From a virus: a stretch of 28,539 nt of DNA. The notes under the pieces were generated by a model. That model saw nothing but the letters and a program-made list of their open reading frames with translations. It was not told the origin of the DNA and ran no database searches. Location of the stretch: positions 1 to 28,539 of IMG/VR virus record IMGVR_UViG_3300024239_000153; one strand, written 5' to 3'. The position numbers were made by a program, and so were the translations under genes. Of this stretch, positions 1 to 8,249 are shown in pieces (the stretch's first letter is position 1; each line of letters begins with the position of its first letter).

Positions 1-176
1 CTGCACCTGCCATTCAGCTCAGCATCGCCGGGCCCTGGGCCGACTTTGAGCGCGTCAACGATTGGCGCACCACCTCAAGCAGCCATCAGCGCCGCTACCC
101 AGGCGACAACTCCATGAAATTCGCCAGCAAGGCCCCCGAGGTGATCTGGTTTAACGGTAAGCCCGGGAGGGATTGA
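1..176 (+). CDS. Tail protein, C-terminal fragment
   Basis: The open frame starting at base 3 is cut by the window edge and ends at TGA 174-176, giving the last 57 residues of a protein (ending PEVIWFNGKPGRD). I do not recognise the family. It lies immediately upstream of the J-like tail tip gene, whose ATG shares a base with this stop, so it is most likely a tail-tip assembly or minor tail protein in the same late operon. This placement is inferred only from position. Confidence 0.6.
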   Translation, partial: APAIQLSIAGPWADFERVNDWRTTSSSHQRRYPGDNSMKFASKAPEVIWFNGKPGRD

Positions 177-3100
177 TGGCCATCCAGCTTGCAGCCTGGG
201 CTGTTTACGCAATCTATGCGGCGATTGCGGCCGCCTTTGCCTACGGGTCTATCGCCTACAGCAAGCGCGCCGCCAAAAAGGCAGCCGCCGATCAGCAAGG
301 ATTCCAGATCACGCGGTTCGGTACCGACGAACCGATCCCGATTGTCTACGGCACCCGCGAGGTGGCCCCCGTCATCATCTACAAAGGGGTGCGTACCATC
401 TCCAACCATGGGGCACAAAACAACGCCCTGTTCATGGTGGCGGTGTGGTGTGTCGGCGAGGTTGAAGCCATAGAGCAGCTGTGGCTGGACGATATCACCC
501 CCGACAATTACACGGGCCTGACCTATGAGCACCGCCTTGGCACCGACAGCCAGACGCCGCCGGCATGGTTTGTTGATGGCGCCCCCGATGATGTAAGTGA
601 CGTGCCGTGCCGCGGCTTGGCGGTGACCTACATTAAGTGCCAGGACAGGAAAGAGCGCGACCGTTACCCGCGCGGCGAGCCCGGCCTGAAGGCCCGCATC
701 AAGGGGCGGCGGGTGTTCGACCCGCGCGATGGCAGCCGCATTGGCAGCAGCAACCCGGCGCTGATCCTGCGTGACTACTTGCTCAGCCCGTTCTTTGGCA
801 AAGGGCTGACCACGGCAGAGCTGGATGATGCCAGCTTTGTTGCCATGGCGACCTTCTGTGACCAATCGGTCATCGATCAGAGCGGCAGCCGGCCGATGAT
901 GACCTGCAATGCCATCGTCGATACCTCTGAGACCCTGTTCAACAACGTCGATGACCTGCGCGAATCGATGCGCGGTTACCTGATAGACCGTGGCGGACGC
1001 CTGGCACTGAAGATTGAGCGCGATGAAGCGCCGGTGTTGCACCTGGGCGTTGACGATCTGGCCGATTCCATCAAGGTGGCTGCGGTCGGCAAAGGCGACC
1101 GATTCAACCGGGTGATCATTCGCTATCCGGAAGCTACTGCGCGCTACACGACCCAAGAGGCAGTTTTCCCGCTGCCGGGCTCCGCCCTCGATGACGAATG
1201 GCTGGCCGAGGACTACGGAGTTCGCCAGGAAAAGACCTTCAGCTTCACCAGCATCGACAATTACGCCGAAGCGCTGCAGATGGCTGAGGTACTGGCCCGC
1301 ACATCACGCGACGGGCTGATGGTGAAGACCACCGCCAAGCCAACCGCCATGCGGCTGGAGCAGCTGGACGTGATCACCCTCGACAGCCAGCTGCGAGGGT
1401 GGGAGGCCAAGCCGTTTCGAGTGATGAAGGCTCGACTTGAGGCGGATGGCACGACCGAGTTGGAGCTGCGAGAGCACCAGGACAGCGGCTATCCGTGGAG
1501 CAGCAAGCCCAACGCGCCGGCATTTCCTGACACCTCGCTCGGCTCCCCGTTTGAGGTGCCAGCCGTCACTGGCCTGTTCTTCGAACTCACTCCTGAGAGC
1601 CTGAGCTTCGCTCGGCTGTCGTGGGATGACGTTGCCGACCGGTATGAGGTCGAGCTGCTGGATTCAGACAGCAACCGCCTGACTGGTGCCACCACCGACG
1701 ACCGCCACTACCTGGTGCAGCAGGGCGTTGGCGCCACCTTGGCGCGAGTGCGCGCTGTTGGCCCATTTGCGTTCGGCCAGTGGGCCAGCATCGCCGTTAA
1801 TGTGGGTGTTCCGACTGAGCCCGACAGCGTAACCGTGACTGCCAGTGCCAACGCCGTAACCCTTGAGCCGGTGATGGGCGGCGGCCTGCCGGCAGGCGTC
1901 GAGTTTGAGTTCTGGTTTCGCGGTACCAGCCCAACCGGCCAGCGAGTGCTGGTGGCCAGATCTGGCCGCCACACCCAAGGCGGGCTGCAGCCGCTGACCG
2001 GGTACCACTTCAGTGTTCGGGCCCGCAACATCCTTGGCGTATCCGACTGGGTAGAGGTTGCGGCCACCACCGCAGCCGGAGGCGCCAGCAACGAGGAGCT
2101 GCGGCAGGATCTGGACGATCTAGCAGGTGTCGTTGCTGCAGGTCAGGCCGATCTGGATGCAGCGATGGACGAGCTTGGCGCAGCAGTCAGCGGCCTTGAT
2201 GATGCGGTTGGTGAGATCGGGGAAGGAACCGCGTCGGGGATCCTGAGCATGGTTCGGGCGGCAAGGGCCGAGCGAGGCGGAGTGACTTCAGCCGCTAGCG
2301 TCCGCCGTGCTGAGCAGGCGATTGCCGATGAAACAAGCGCCCGCGCATCAGCGATCGAAACCGTCCAGGCATCAATTGCCAGTGAGGCATCGACCCGATC
2401 TGCACAGGTCACCAGTCTGCAGCAAGCGATTGCTGACGAGAGCAGCGCCCGCGCATCGGCTATCACCGGTGTACAGGCCGAGATCGATGGTGAGGCATCG
2501 ACCCGATCTGCACAGGTCACCAGCCTGCAGCAGGCTGTTACCGACGAGGCATCTGCCAGATCGTCTGCTGACGCCGCATTGCAGGCCGCTGTTAGCGCCA
2601 ACGGCGAGCAGCTGGCAGCCGCCACGCTACAGCTGGAGGTGATCTCAGATGATGTTGATGGCCTGACGGCCCGCGCCTTTCTCGGCGTCAACGCGCTGGG
2701 TCAGGTTACCGGGATCTACATTAATGGCAGCTCAAGCGAGAGTGTGATCAAGCTGCTGGCCAACCAGCTGCAGATCGTCAGGCCCAGCGACGGCAAGGCT
2801 GTATTTCGATTTGACACAGCCCGACAAGAGGCCGTGGTAGAGGGCGCCATCCAGCAGATCGGCTCTGCTTACATGACCCTGAGCAGCCCCGTGCCTTTCG
2901 GCAGCAGCAATCAGTTTGTGGAGTGGTATGGCCCGCGCAGCCTGAATGCTGACGGCACCGTGAAGATGAGCGACGTAACCGAGTCTCGAGCGCTCAGCTA
3001 CAAAAAGACGGACGGCAGTCAGTACTACGGCGGCTCGCTGTCTGCAGGGGTGTTGAACTCGGCAGGCAACTTCAATCTGAGCTCGGCAAACTGGAATTCC

Positions 3101-3541
3101 AGTGACTGGATCAGCGTTGTTCACGCCGGATCTAACGGCCGCCAGAAAACGATCATTGTCAGCGCTTTTGTTTGCCACGGCGCGGCTAGCGGGGCTGGCG
3201 GTGACGGCAATCAATACCAAGGCAACGTCACGGCATCCTACCCAACAAGGACGGCTACATTTCGATTTCGCCTTTACAGGGGGGCGACGGTCGTCGCCAC
3301 CTGGACGCGAACAGTTTCGTCAACGGCCACATTCTTCCCGTACATCCCTGGCGACCCATGGCCGCCTGCCGCGCCCGGAACCACGGTCGTGTCTCATTAC
3401 TTTTCAATTGGTAGCCAGACAGTCACGGATAACTCGACCTTGACTGGCGACATCGAATACCGGCTTGTCATCGATGCTCAAAGCGGCGACCACTACGCCA
3501 TCTCAACCGGACGTGCATCCATTAGGATTGCAGAGGAGTAA
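176..3541 (+). CDS. Tail tip / host-specificity protein (lambda J-like)
   Basis: A protein of 1121 residues that should form the tip of the siphophage tail and contact the host receptor. Residues about 1-25 are hydrophobic; about 40-430 are the J-type tail hub region with the 'PIPIVYGTREVAPVI' start typical of phage tail tip proteins. Two fibronectin-III-like segments follow (about 460-545 and 550-635), then a coiled coil rich in Ala, Ser and Glu (about 640-825) containing an internal duplication, then a DUF1983-like stretch ('ARAFLGVNALGQVTGIYING') and a C-terminal domain of about 230 residues that I cannot assign and which probably carries the receptor specificity. ATG 176 is chosen over the in-frame TTG at 173 because GGGAGG lies just upstream. 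It is followed two bases later by the fibre gene. Confidence 0.9.
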   Translation: MAIQLAAWAVYAIYAAIAAAFAYGSIAYSKRAAKKAAADQQGFQITRFGTDEPIPIVYGTREVAPVIIYKGVRTISNHGAQNNALFMVAVWCVGEVEAIEQLWLDDITPDNYTGLTYEHRLGTDSQTPPAWFVDGAPDDVSDVPCRGLAVTYIKCQDRKERDRYPRGEPGLKARIKGRRVFDPRDGSRIGSSNPALILRDYLLSPFFGKGLTTAELDDASFVAMATFCDQSVIDQSGSRPMMTCNAIVDTSETLFNNVDDLRESMRGYLIDRGGRLALKIERDEAPVLHLGVDDLADSIKVAAVGKGDRFNRVIIRYPEATARYTTQEAVFPLPGSALDDEWLAEDYGVRQEKTFSFTSIDNYAEALQMAEVLARTSRDGLMVKTTAKPTAMRLEQLDVITLDSQLRGWEAKPFRVMKARLEADGTTELELREHQDSGYPWSSKPNAPAFPDTSLGSPFEVPAVTGLFFELTPESLSFARLSWDDVADRYEVELLDSDSNRLTGATTDDRHYLVQQGVGATLARVRAVGPFAFGQWASIAVNVGVPTEPDSVTVTASANAVTLEPVMGGGLPAGVEFEFWFRGTSPTGQRVLVARSGRHTQGGLQPLTGYHFSVRARNILGVSDWVEVAATTAAGGASNEELRQDLDDLAGVVAAGQADLDAAMDELGAAVSGLDDAVGEIGEGTASGILSMVRAARAERGGVTSAASVRRAEQAIADETSARASAIETVQASIASEASTRSAQVTSLQQAIADESSARASAITGVQAEIDGEASTRSAQVTSLQQAVTDEASARSSADAALQAAVSANGEQLAAATLQLEVISDDVDGLTARAFLGVNALGQVTGIYINGSSSESVIKLLANQLQIVRPSDGKAVFRFDTARQEAVVEGAIQQIGSAYMTLSSPVPFGSSNQFVEWYGPRSLNADGTVKMSDVTESRALSYKKTDGSQYYGGSLSAGVLNSAGNFNLSSANWNSSDWISVVHAGSNGRQKTIIVSAFVCHGAASGAGGDGNQYQGNVTASYPTRTATFRFRLYRGATVVATWTRTVSSTATFFPYIPGDPWPPAAPGTTVVSHYFSIGSQTVTDNSTLTGDIEYRLVIDAQSGDHYAISTGRASIRIAEE
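2384..2530 (+). repeat. In-frame duplication in the tail tip coiled coil
   Basis: Two near-identical stretches start at 2384 and 2492, exactly 108 bases (36 codons) apart; the first 32 bases are identical and similarity continues in between. Each encodes EASTRSAQVTSLQQA. The period is in frame and lengthens the coiled coil; it looks like a recent tandem duplication within the gene. Confidence 0.85.
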
Positions 3542-3543
3542 CA

Positions 3544-4653
3544 ATGTCTGTTTGGATCAAATCCAGCCAGGTAAGCGTCACCACTGGCGCCACCACCGTC
3601 ACCGTCAGCGACGGCGTGTCCATGGAGAGTGTGATTTCAGGCGATGCCCTGATGATTGCTGGCCAGCTCCCGGCCCGCTGCCTATCGGGTACAGCGCCAG
3701 CTGCTGGGGTTGCCACCATCACCCTGGCCACGCCGTGGGACGGCCCCAACATCACCAACGCCAAAGCCGTGGTGATGCCATCGGCAGCGCTGCTGAGGCA
3801 AGTGGCGCTAGAGGTTGCCCAGCAGAACGCCAGCTACAGCAGCTGGTGGAGTGTGATGGAGGACTGGCAATACGCCATGGGCACCGTCACCGTAGACGGC
3901 CCCGCAGGCCCGCGTGAAATCCCAACCTATCCGCAGCTGGCGGCAGACACCCAAGGCGCGCTGAATGGGCTTGGGACGGCGGCGGCGGCCAATGTTACAA
4001 CCAGCGACACGGACGTAACTGCCGGGCGAGTGACCCGTGTTGGAGACTACGGGCTTCTCGGCGTTGGCCCAACAGTTGGCACGCCAAATATCAACACCCT
4101 GATCACGACCGGCGTCTACTTTGCCAACGCTGGATCGCCCGGAGCCCCAACATCCGGCGCCGCCTATCTGGTGCTTGTTGTCGGCGGGAAAACGATCGGA
4201 TTGGTAAACAACCGGATCACTCAAGTTGCCTACACGTACGCCGGAGCCCCGATCCGTCAGTACATTCGTGGCAGTGGTGACGGCGGCGCCACCTGGTCAG
4301 CATGGGTCGAGAACTACACCACAGGCAACGTCGACGGCGTGGCATGGACTGCGCCAACCCTACAGAACGGCTGGACGATACACGCTACCGGATTTGCGTA
4401 CCGCGTTGTGCTTGGGGTCCTTTACCTGAGCGGGATCATTACGGCGGGAACAAAAGGTGATGGCACCGTTGTATTCGCTATTCCTTCTGGTTCAAGGCCG
4501 GCCGGCGTTAGGAATGTAACTGTAGGAGCTCTTGAGGCCGGAGCGGGGAGTAACGCGCGAATACTGGTTTATCCAGGTGGTAATGTCGCGGTCGCCGGCA
4601 TAAATGCCAGCCACAACAATGTAGTGATCAACGCAGCAGTGAGGCTCGCATGA
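3544..4653 (+). CDS. Tail fibre protein with pyocin-knob domain
   Basis: A 369-residue protein, second gene of the tail-fibre cluster. The N-terminal 100 residues are a beta-rich segment with a short Trp-rich linker (ASYSSWWSVMEDW) and a Gly-Pro stretch. Residues about 155-260 match the pyocin-knob pattern ('GDYGLLGVGPT', ending in 'IRGSGDGGATWSAWVE'), which is found at the receptor end of many phage and R-pyocin fibres. The C-terminal 100 residues are beta-rich and probably form the trimeric tip. AGAGGAG lies just before the ATG. The next gene starts inside its stop codon. The fibre assignment rests on the knob and the position after J. Confidence 0.85.
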   Translation: MSVWIKSSQVSVTTGATTVTVSDGVSMESVISGDALMIAGQLPARCLSGTAPAAGVATITLATPWDGPNITNAKAVVMPSAALLRQVALEVAQQNASYSSWWSVMEDWQYAMGTVTVDGPAGPREIPTYPQLAADTQGALNGLGTAAAANVTTSDTDVTAGRVTRVGDYGLLGVGPTVGTPNINTLITTGVYFANAGSPGAPTSGAAYLVLVVGGKTIGLVNNRITQVAYTYAGAPIRQYIRGSGDGGATWSAWVENYTTGNVDGVAWTAPTLQNGWTIHATGFAYRVVLGVLYLSGIITAGTKGDGTVVFAIPSGSRPAGVRNVTVGALEAGAGSNARILVYPGGNVAVAGINASHNNVVINAAVRLA

Positions 4654-5204
4654 CCACCATCCATGCCATTGAATTGGACGCTGGGGGCCGCATCGTTTGC
4701 GATGCTCCGGCCTTTGACCCGCAGGAGCCACATCTCGACAACTGGACCCGCGACCGCTGCCCGGATGGCCTATATCAGGCCCGCTACACCGGCGCCCGCA
4801 ATGCCATCACTGGCGAGTGGACGGGCGGAGACTGGGTGGACGATGCTGCGCCCGATCTGCTGGCGCTGGCTAAAGCGTCGGCGCGCGGCCGCGTGAACGA
4901 CTGGCGCGACGAGCAGGAGGCTGGTGGCTTTGACTGGAACGGCCATCGCTGGGACAGCGACGAGCCAGCGCGCCAGCGGATCATGGCCGTGGCGTTGGCT
5001 GGTATCGAGCCACCGACTGGGTACTGGACAGACGCTGATAACGCCGATGTCCCCATGACCTCGGCGGACATGGCCGCCCTGTACCAAACGATGATCACCA
5101 TCGCTGGCCAGATTCACGACCGGCAGCGGCAACTGAAGCTGGCCATTGAAGCAGCCACAACGGTCGCCGAGGTAGAGGCGATCACTATCGGTTGGCCGGA
5201 GTAA
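4650..5204 (+). CDS. Tail fibre assembly-like protein (DUF4376)
   Basis: 184 residues. The C-terminal half (about 80-184), starting 'KASARGRVNDWRDEQEAGGFDWNGHRWDSDEPARQRI', matches the DUF4376 pattern common in proteins encoded directly after phage tail fibres and often annotated as fibre assembly or chaperone proteins. The N-terminal half resembles the variable part that would contact the fibre. The ATG overlaps the fibre stop (ATGA), so translation is coupled. It is the last gene of the rightward tail cluster; a hairpin follows directly. A chaperone role is inferred from position, not from a catalytic motif. Confidence 0.75.
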   Translation: MTTIHAIELDAGGRIVCDAPAFDPQEPHLDNWTRDRCPDGLYQARYTGARNAITGEWTGGDWVDDAAPDLLALAKASARGRVNDWRDEQEAGGFDWNGHRWDSDEPARQRIMAVALAGIEPPTGYWTDADNADVPMTSADMAALYQTMITIAGQIHDRQRQLKLAIEAATTVAEVEAITIGWPE

Positions 5205-5234
5205 CGAAAACGCCCGCCTGGATAAGGGCGGGCG
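5205..5234 (-). terminator. Rho-independent terminator, leftward (possibly bidirectional)
   Basis: Stem CGCCCGCC (5211-5218) pairs with GGCGGGCG (5227-5234) with an 8-base loop. Read on the minus strand the stem is followed by TTTT (5210-5207), so it ends the leftward gene at 5334-5672. On the plus strand there is no T-run, but it may still slow transcription leaving the tail operon. Confidence 0.75.
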
Positions 5235-5333
5235 CTACTGCTTCGTGGGGGCACGGCGCTGGATGTCACCGTTGCGATAACCATAGCCAACCAGGCACCG
5301 GCCGCAAGAGCCCGAAGCCAGCCAGATCCCGCC

Positions 5334-5672
5334 TCATGCGATGATGATGGGACCGCCATTAGGCCCCTCTACGATCATCACCATCCCGCCGATGTAAACC
5401 CCAACCACATGGCCATCAAAGGCCGTGCCTGTCAGCTGCCACCCACCCATGCCCGCCACATCCTCTGTCCAGGCCTCGATGTCGCGGATCTTCACCCGCT
5501 GCACGTTTTCGGCATCGGCGTGGCTGACAAAGCCACCAAATTCAAACGGCCGGGACTCACCATTCCGCATCCGCACGTCCACGCTTTTTCCACAGAACGC
5601 CGAGCCAATGACTTCCCCGCTGGCCAGCAGCACTACCTTGCTGTGGTTGAACCGTCGCCTGACAGCCTTCAT
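5334..5672 (-). CDS. Hypothetical protein under a LexA box
   Basis: 112 residues starting MKAVRRRFNHSKV. I do not recognise the family. The N-terminus is basic; the rest is compact, Gly- and Val-rich and predicted mostly beta (SGEVIGSAFCGKSVDVRM; VVGVYIGGMVMIVEG), with no signal peptide and no zinc motif. A longer reading from 5714 would start within a LexA box, so ATG 5672, which lies 15 bases downstream of the box, is preferred. The gene is transcribed against the tail operon and stops at a good terminator, so it looks like an independently expressed accessory gene switched on by DNA damage. The function is unknown. Confidence 0.65.
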   Translation of the reverse strand: MKAVRRRFNHSKVVLLASGEVIGSAFCGKSVDVRMRNGESRPFEFGGFVSHADAENVQRVKIRDIEAWTEDVAGMGGWQLTGTAFDGHVVGVYIGGMVMIVEGPNGGPIIIA

Positions 5673-5686
5673 GCTGCGCGCCTTTG

Positions 5687-5706
5687 CTGTACATGTATAC
5701 AGTATA
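5687..5706 (-). promoter_or_regulatory. LexA (SOS) box overlapping a -10
   Basis: The 16-base CTGTACATGTATACAG at 5687-5702 fits the gammaproteobacterial SOS box CTGT-N8-ACAG exactly. Read on the minus strand, a TATACT -10 hexamer (5706-5701) overlaps its edge, so LexA binding would block the promoter. The -35 region is weak. The box controls the gene starting at 5672. Confidence 0.8.
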
Positions 5707-5962
5707 TGCGGCATCGCTGCGCATTAGATATGGCTTAGACCGGGCTCCGAGCGCATCACTAACAATGTGATGCACGTCAGGCGGTTGCGCGCAATTTCTG
5801 ATTTATTGCGGTGGAGTGTGTTTTCGGTGGGCTGAGGGTGAGCTGTCAAGGATTCCTTGACAGTTGGGCGGCCACTGGCAGCATTACCGATGAGTCCGGC
5901 ATTGCCGGTTGGAGTCTGGTATGGGCTGGGAGATCCCGGCCGCCAGCCGCGTGGCCCCGGCG
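5707..5962. other. Intergenic stretch with several perfect dyads
   Basis: No convincing gene. Three inverted repeats stand out: GCATCAC-7-GTGATGC (5753-5773), CTGTCAAGG-3-CCTTGACAG (5843-5863), and CCGGCA-T-TGCCGG (5896-5908). A further CCCCG/CGGGG pair lies at the 3' end of the next gene. None has a T-run, so they look more like operators or recombination or structural sites than terminators. Their roles are not known. Confidence 0.5.
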
Positions 5963-6271
5963 TTAACGGGGCGCTTCCGCATAAGTCACTGCAAGCCAGA
6001 TGTGATGTCGAACCGTAATCGCAAGCGGCTCTTGAGCGGTGCCTGCGGTGGCCCACTTTTGAACGCGAGACAAACTGTAGTGCGTAAGTTCCGCCAGATC
6101 TCTGTATTTTGCGCGGCGGCCGATTCGCTCAGACAGCGCGAAAAGTGCGGCGGTGAAAAATTCAGATTGCGGAAGCTCCCTGGCACGTTGCCACTCAGCT
6201 AGCGGTGGAAGCTCGGCATAAGCTGCAGGAATTCGGCTATTCGGAAAATGGTGTGGATTCGAAGAACTCAT
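5963..6271 (-). CDS. Small hypothetical protein downstream of the ISL3 transposase
   Basis: 102 residues from ATG 6271 (MSSSNPHHFPNSR). The C-terminal part, 'ELPQSEFFTAALFALSERIGRRAKYRDLAELTHYSLSRVQKWA', reads like an alpha-helical, possibly DNA-binding domain (helices around RAKYRDLAEL and SLSRVQKWA), but no family is recognised. The first 11 codons overlap the last part of the transposase gene in another frame, suggesting co-expression with it. A frame continuing upstream to 6385 is probably only the transposase shadow. Confidence is moderate because the ribosome site is weak. Confidence 0.45.
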   Translation of the reverse strand: MSSSNPHHFPNSRIPAAYAELPPLAEWQRARELPQSEFFTAALFALSERIGRRAKYRDLAELTHYSLSRVQKWATAGTAQEPLAITVRHHIWLAVTYAEAPR

Positions 6272-7604
6272 CAAGGTTGTCGTAGAACTCCTTGGCGTGT
6301 GTAATCGAGCGGTCGTTGCATTCCGCGCAGAGGCAGTGCCTGCGGCTGTCTCCATCCTCAACAGGCAACCAGACGGCCCGCTCATCCTCGAAGAACAAGC
6401 CGCCGCAGCTCACGCAGAACCATTCCGGTGACTGACCTGCGCGGGAGTTGTTGGAGAACAGCATGCGCGCCCTGATGATCTCGAACGTGTAGCCGCGCCC
6501 GTTGCGGTTGACGACCTTCGTCATACCGTTCAGGGCTTCGGTGTAGCCGTTGGTGATGGGGTGATCGAAGTAGTTGACGATCTGCTGCCGCCAGTTCTTC
6601 AGGGCGGAAAGCAGGTCTTTGTAATCAGCAGCTACGTCACTCGCTTTCACGTGCTGAACCCAGCTCTCCATGGCTGGGATAGCGTCCGCCTTGGGCAGGT
6701 TGTACAGGGCATAGAAGTCTTCCTTCAGCTGGTAGGACTGGGCGACCTCGGGGTCATTGTCCAGCCACATATCGAGGTTGAAGGACTGCTTGTCAGTGAG
6801 GTTCGCGGCGCTCTTGTTGAGCAGCACCTTGCTGCGCTTCCACTCCTTGTTGACCTTGACGCCCTGGGCTTTGCCTCGGCGAATGCGGGTTTTGTCCAGA
6901 GCATAGTTGGCCATCCTGACAACGTGGAACTTGTCGATCACGACCGGCACACCTGGGGCCATCATGTTCACCACGTTGAGGTATGGTCGCCACATGTCAG
7001 TAGCCACCCCAAGCAGCGTTGAGCGGTCAGGAAAGGCTGCTAGCCAGCGCGCCAGGGTGTCCTGATCGCGGCTGGGGAGGATATCGATAGGCACGTTTCG
7101 GCCAACGTCCGTGAGGACGCAGCGCATGTCGCCTGCGATCTTGGTTTCGTCGATCCCAAGCCAGTTAGGCAGGTATGGCCTGAACTGGGCATTCATGTGC
7201 TGGACGTAATCGTTGGCGATGTTGCGAATGGTCTTTTCGTCGCAGCCGATGTGTTGCGACAGCCTGGTGAAGGTGTCCCGCATGCACTGCGTCTTGATGT
7301 ACTCAACACAGCGCTGAGTCATCCGGCGGTCAACCTCAACCCCGCCCAGTGGCTGCAAGGAAGTTCCGCCGCACTCTCGGCACTTGTACCGCTGAACCTT
7401 GGCAGCCAGCTGCACGTGGGCGCCCCTGATGGGACTATCGCGGTAGGTAACGACCTTGGGGCCGTGGCGGTACAGCTTGCCCACTACGCCGCACTTGGTG
7501 CAGGCCTGAAGTGGCTGGGTGTACTCCGCCTCGATGGTATAGGTGCCGTCATCGAGGCGTGAGGTCAGGACGATCCAATCTGGCAAATCAAGAATATCTG
7601 TCAT
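6237..7604 (-). CDS. ISL3-family transposase (full length, no IS ends seen)
   Basis: 455 residues. N-terminal zinc ribbon (C35xxC38 ... C75xxC78, with the ISL3-typical 'YKCRECGG'), a helix-turn-helix around 110-130, then a DDE nuclease core: D152 in GIDET, D203 in ATDMWRPY and E356 in NGYTEALNG. The pattern DMWRPY, IDKFHVVR and NGYTEALNGMTK is diagnostic for ISL3. An extra C-terminal zinc-finger-like motif (C397xxC400 ... C424xxxxC429 region) follows. All catalytic residues are present. The gene begins only 16 bases after the stop of the ParB-like gene and overlaps the next gene at its end, leaving no room for the usual terminal inverted repeats; none is visible. It therefore sits as an ordinary operon member and may be a captured or domesticated transposase. 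Confidence 0.9.
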   Translation of the reverse strand: MTDILDLPDWIVLTSRLDDGTYTIEAEYTQPLQACTKCGVVGKLYRHGPKVVTYRDSPIRGAHVQLAAKVQRYKCRECGGTSLQPLGGVEVDRRMTQRCVEYIKTQCMRDTFTRLSQHIGCDEKTIRNIANDYVQHMNAQFRPYLPNWLGIDETKIAGDMRCVLTDVGRNVPIDILPSRDQDTLARWLAAFPDRSTLLGVATDMWRPYLNVVNMMAPGVPVVIDKFHVVRMANYALDKTRIRRGKAQGVKVNKEWKRSKVLLNKSAANLTDKQSFNLDMWLDNDPEVAQSYQLKEDFYALYNLPKADAIPAMESWVQHVKASDVAADYKDLLSALKNWRQQIVNYFDHPITNGYTEALNGMTKVVNRNGRGYTFEIIRARMLFSNNSRAGQSPEWFCVSCGGLFFEDERAVWLPVEDGDSRRHCLCAECNDRSITHAKEFYDNLDEFFESTPFSE

Positions 7605-7620
7605 TCGGGCATTATGCCGA

Positions 7621-8022
7621 CTAGGCCGCGTAACGAACTAGGGCCGAAATGTCACTCTGACCTCGCTCGATTGCCAGGGCGATGCGGTGGTAGCCGTCAA
7701 TGATTTTAAGATTACCGGCAGCATCCATGAACAGGATTATTGGAAGCACGTCACATTGAGGCATTGACCGAAGGCTGTTAAGGCGGTCATTCCACTCATC
7801 AAGCGCCTCGAATTTGCTCGGCGACGGGGTTTCCCACTGGATCGGGACGCTGGCAGAAAACCACATAGGCGACCCCTCAAAGTCCTCTGGCTCAAGGATG
7901 TCTTCTGCATTTTCAGTGACGGCAGATACTCCCTCCCAGCAGTTCTCAACTGGCAGCGCAGATGACAGCCAGCGATGCTGAGGCAGGGCAGAAAGAGCTG
8001 TTGAGCTTGAGGTGCTGAGCAT
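7621..8022 (-). CDS. ParB-fold-like protein
   Basis: 133 residues from ATG 8022, which sits about 25 bases after a good -10. A longer frame to 8172 has no support because it would begin upstream of the promoter. The C-terminal part 'VLPIILFMDAAGNLKIIDGYHRIALAIERG' matches the ParB/sulfiredoxin-like motif (DG[HY]HR followed by an A-rich helix), the part that binds nucleotide in ParB-type CTPases or DNA/ATP in relatives. The N-terminal half is not recognised, and no HTH follows, so it is a short single-domain member. It leads the transposase gene by 16 bases, implying a two- or three-gene transcript. Biochemical activity cannot be inferred from this motif alone. Confidence 0.7.
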   Translation of the reverse strand: MLSTSSSTALSALPQHRWLSSALPVENCWEGVSAVTENAEDILEPEDFEGSPMWFSASVPIQWETPSPSKFEALDEWNDRLNSLRSMPQCDVLPIILFMDAAGNLKIIDGYHRIALAIERGQSDISALVRYAA

Positions 8023-8053
8023 TATGCAATCCCACACGATAATCCGGATTTGG

Positions 8054-8062
8054 ATTATAGCA
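8054..8062 (-). promoter_or_regulatory. Extended -10 promoter for the ParB-like/transposase module
   Basis: On the minus strand TGC-TATAAT is a perfect extended -10 (8062-8054), with a start of transcription expected near 8047 and the ParB-like ATG at 8022. There is no good -35 at 16-18 bases, which an extended -10 can tolerate. A TTAC/GTAA dyad (about 8075-8086) lies just upstream and could be an operator. Confidence 0.6.
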
Positions 8063-8249
8063 GGACTTAACCCTTTACACACGTAATTCCGAATAGCCCT
8101 TTTTATTGAGACGCAAATCACCAATCCAGCGCGGCCCCGGCATTTTCGCGGGTCCTTTCGGCCGGTTTGCATGCGGGGGCGTAGAGGCGCGGGGATCCGC
8201 TAGGTGTGGGGCCCCTATGACTTCCTTCCTTGGTCGCCATCCGGTGGAC

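Noticed and set aside
95-1156. Long minus-strand ORF opposite the tail tip gene
   Set aside because: Shadow of the plus-strand frame; composition is unlike a protein and the tail tip gene is clear.
5255-5337. Short minus-strand frames overlapping the stop of the LexA-box gene (ATGA at 5337)
   Set aside because: Only 23 codons in the coupled frame; the longer frame runs through the terminator into the tail gene.
5909-6202. 97-codon plus-strand ORF
   Set aside because: Opposite to the better-supported minus gene at 5963-6271 and without a ribosome site or recognisable sequence.
6237-7620. Complete insertion sequence
   Set aside because: No terminal inverted repeats or target duplication could be found; reported only as a transposase gene.
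8030-8110. 22-codon frame MPGPRWIGDLRLNKKGY, reminiscent of the start of some HNH proteins
   Set aside because: Too short, with no HNH core following; perhaps a remnant, but not supportable.
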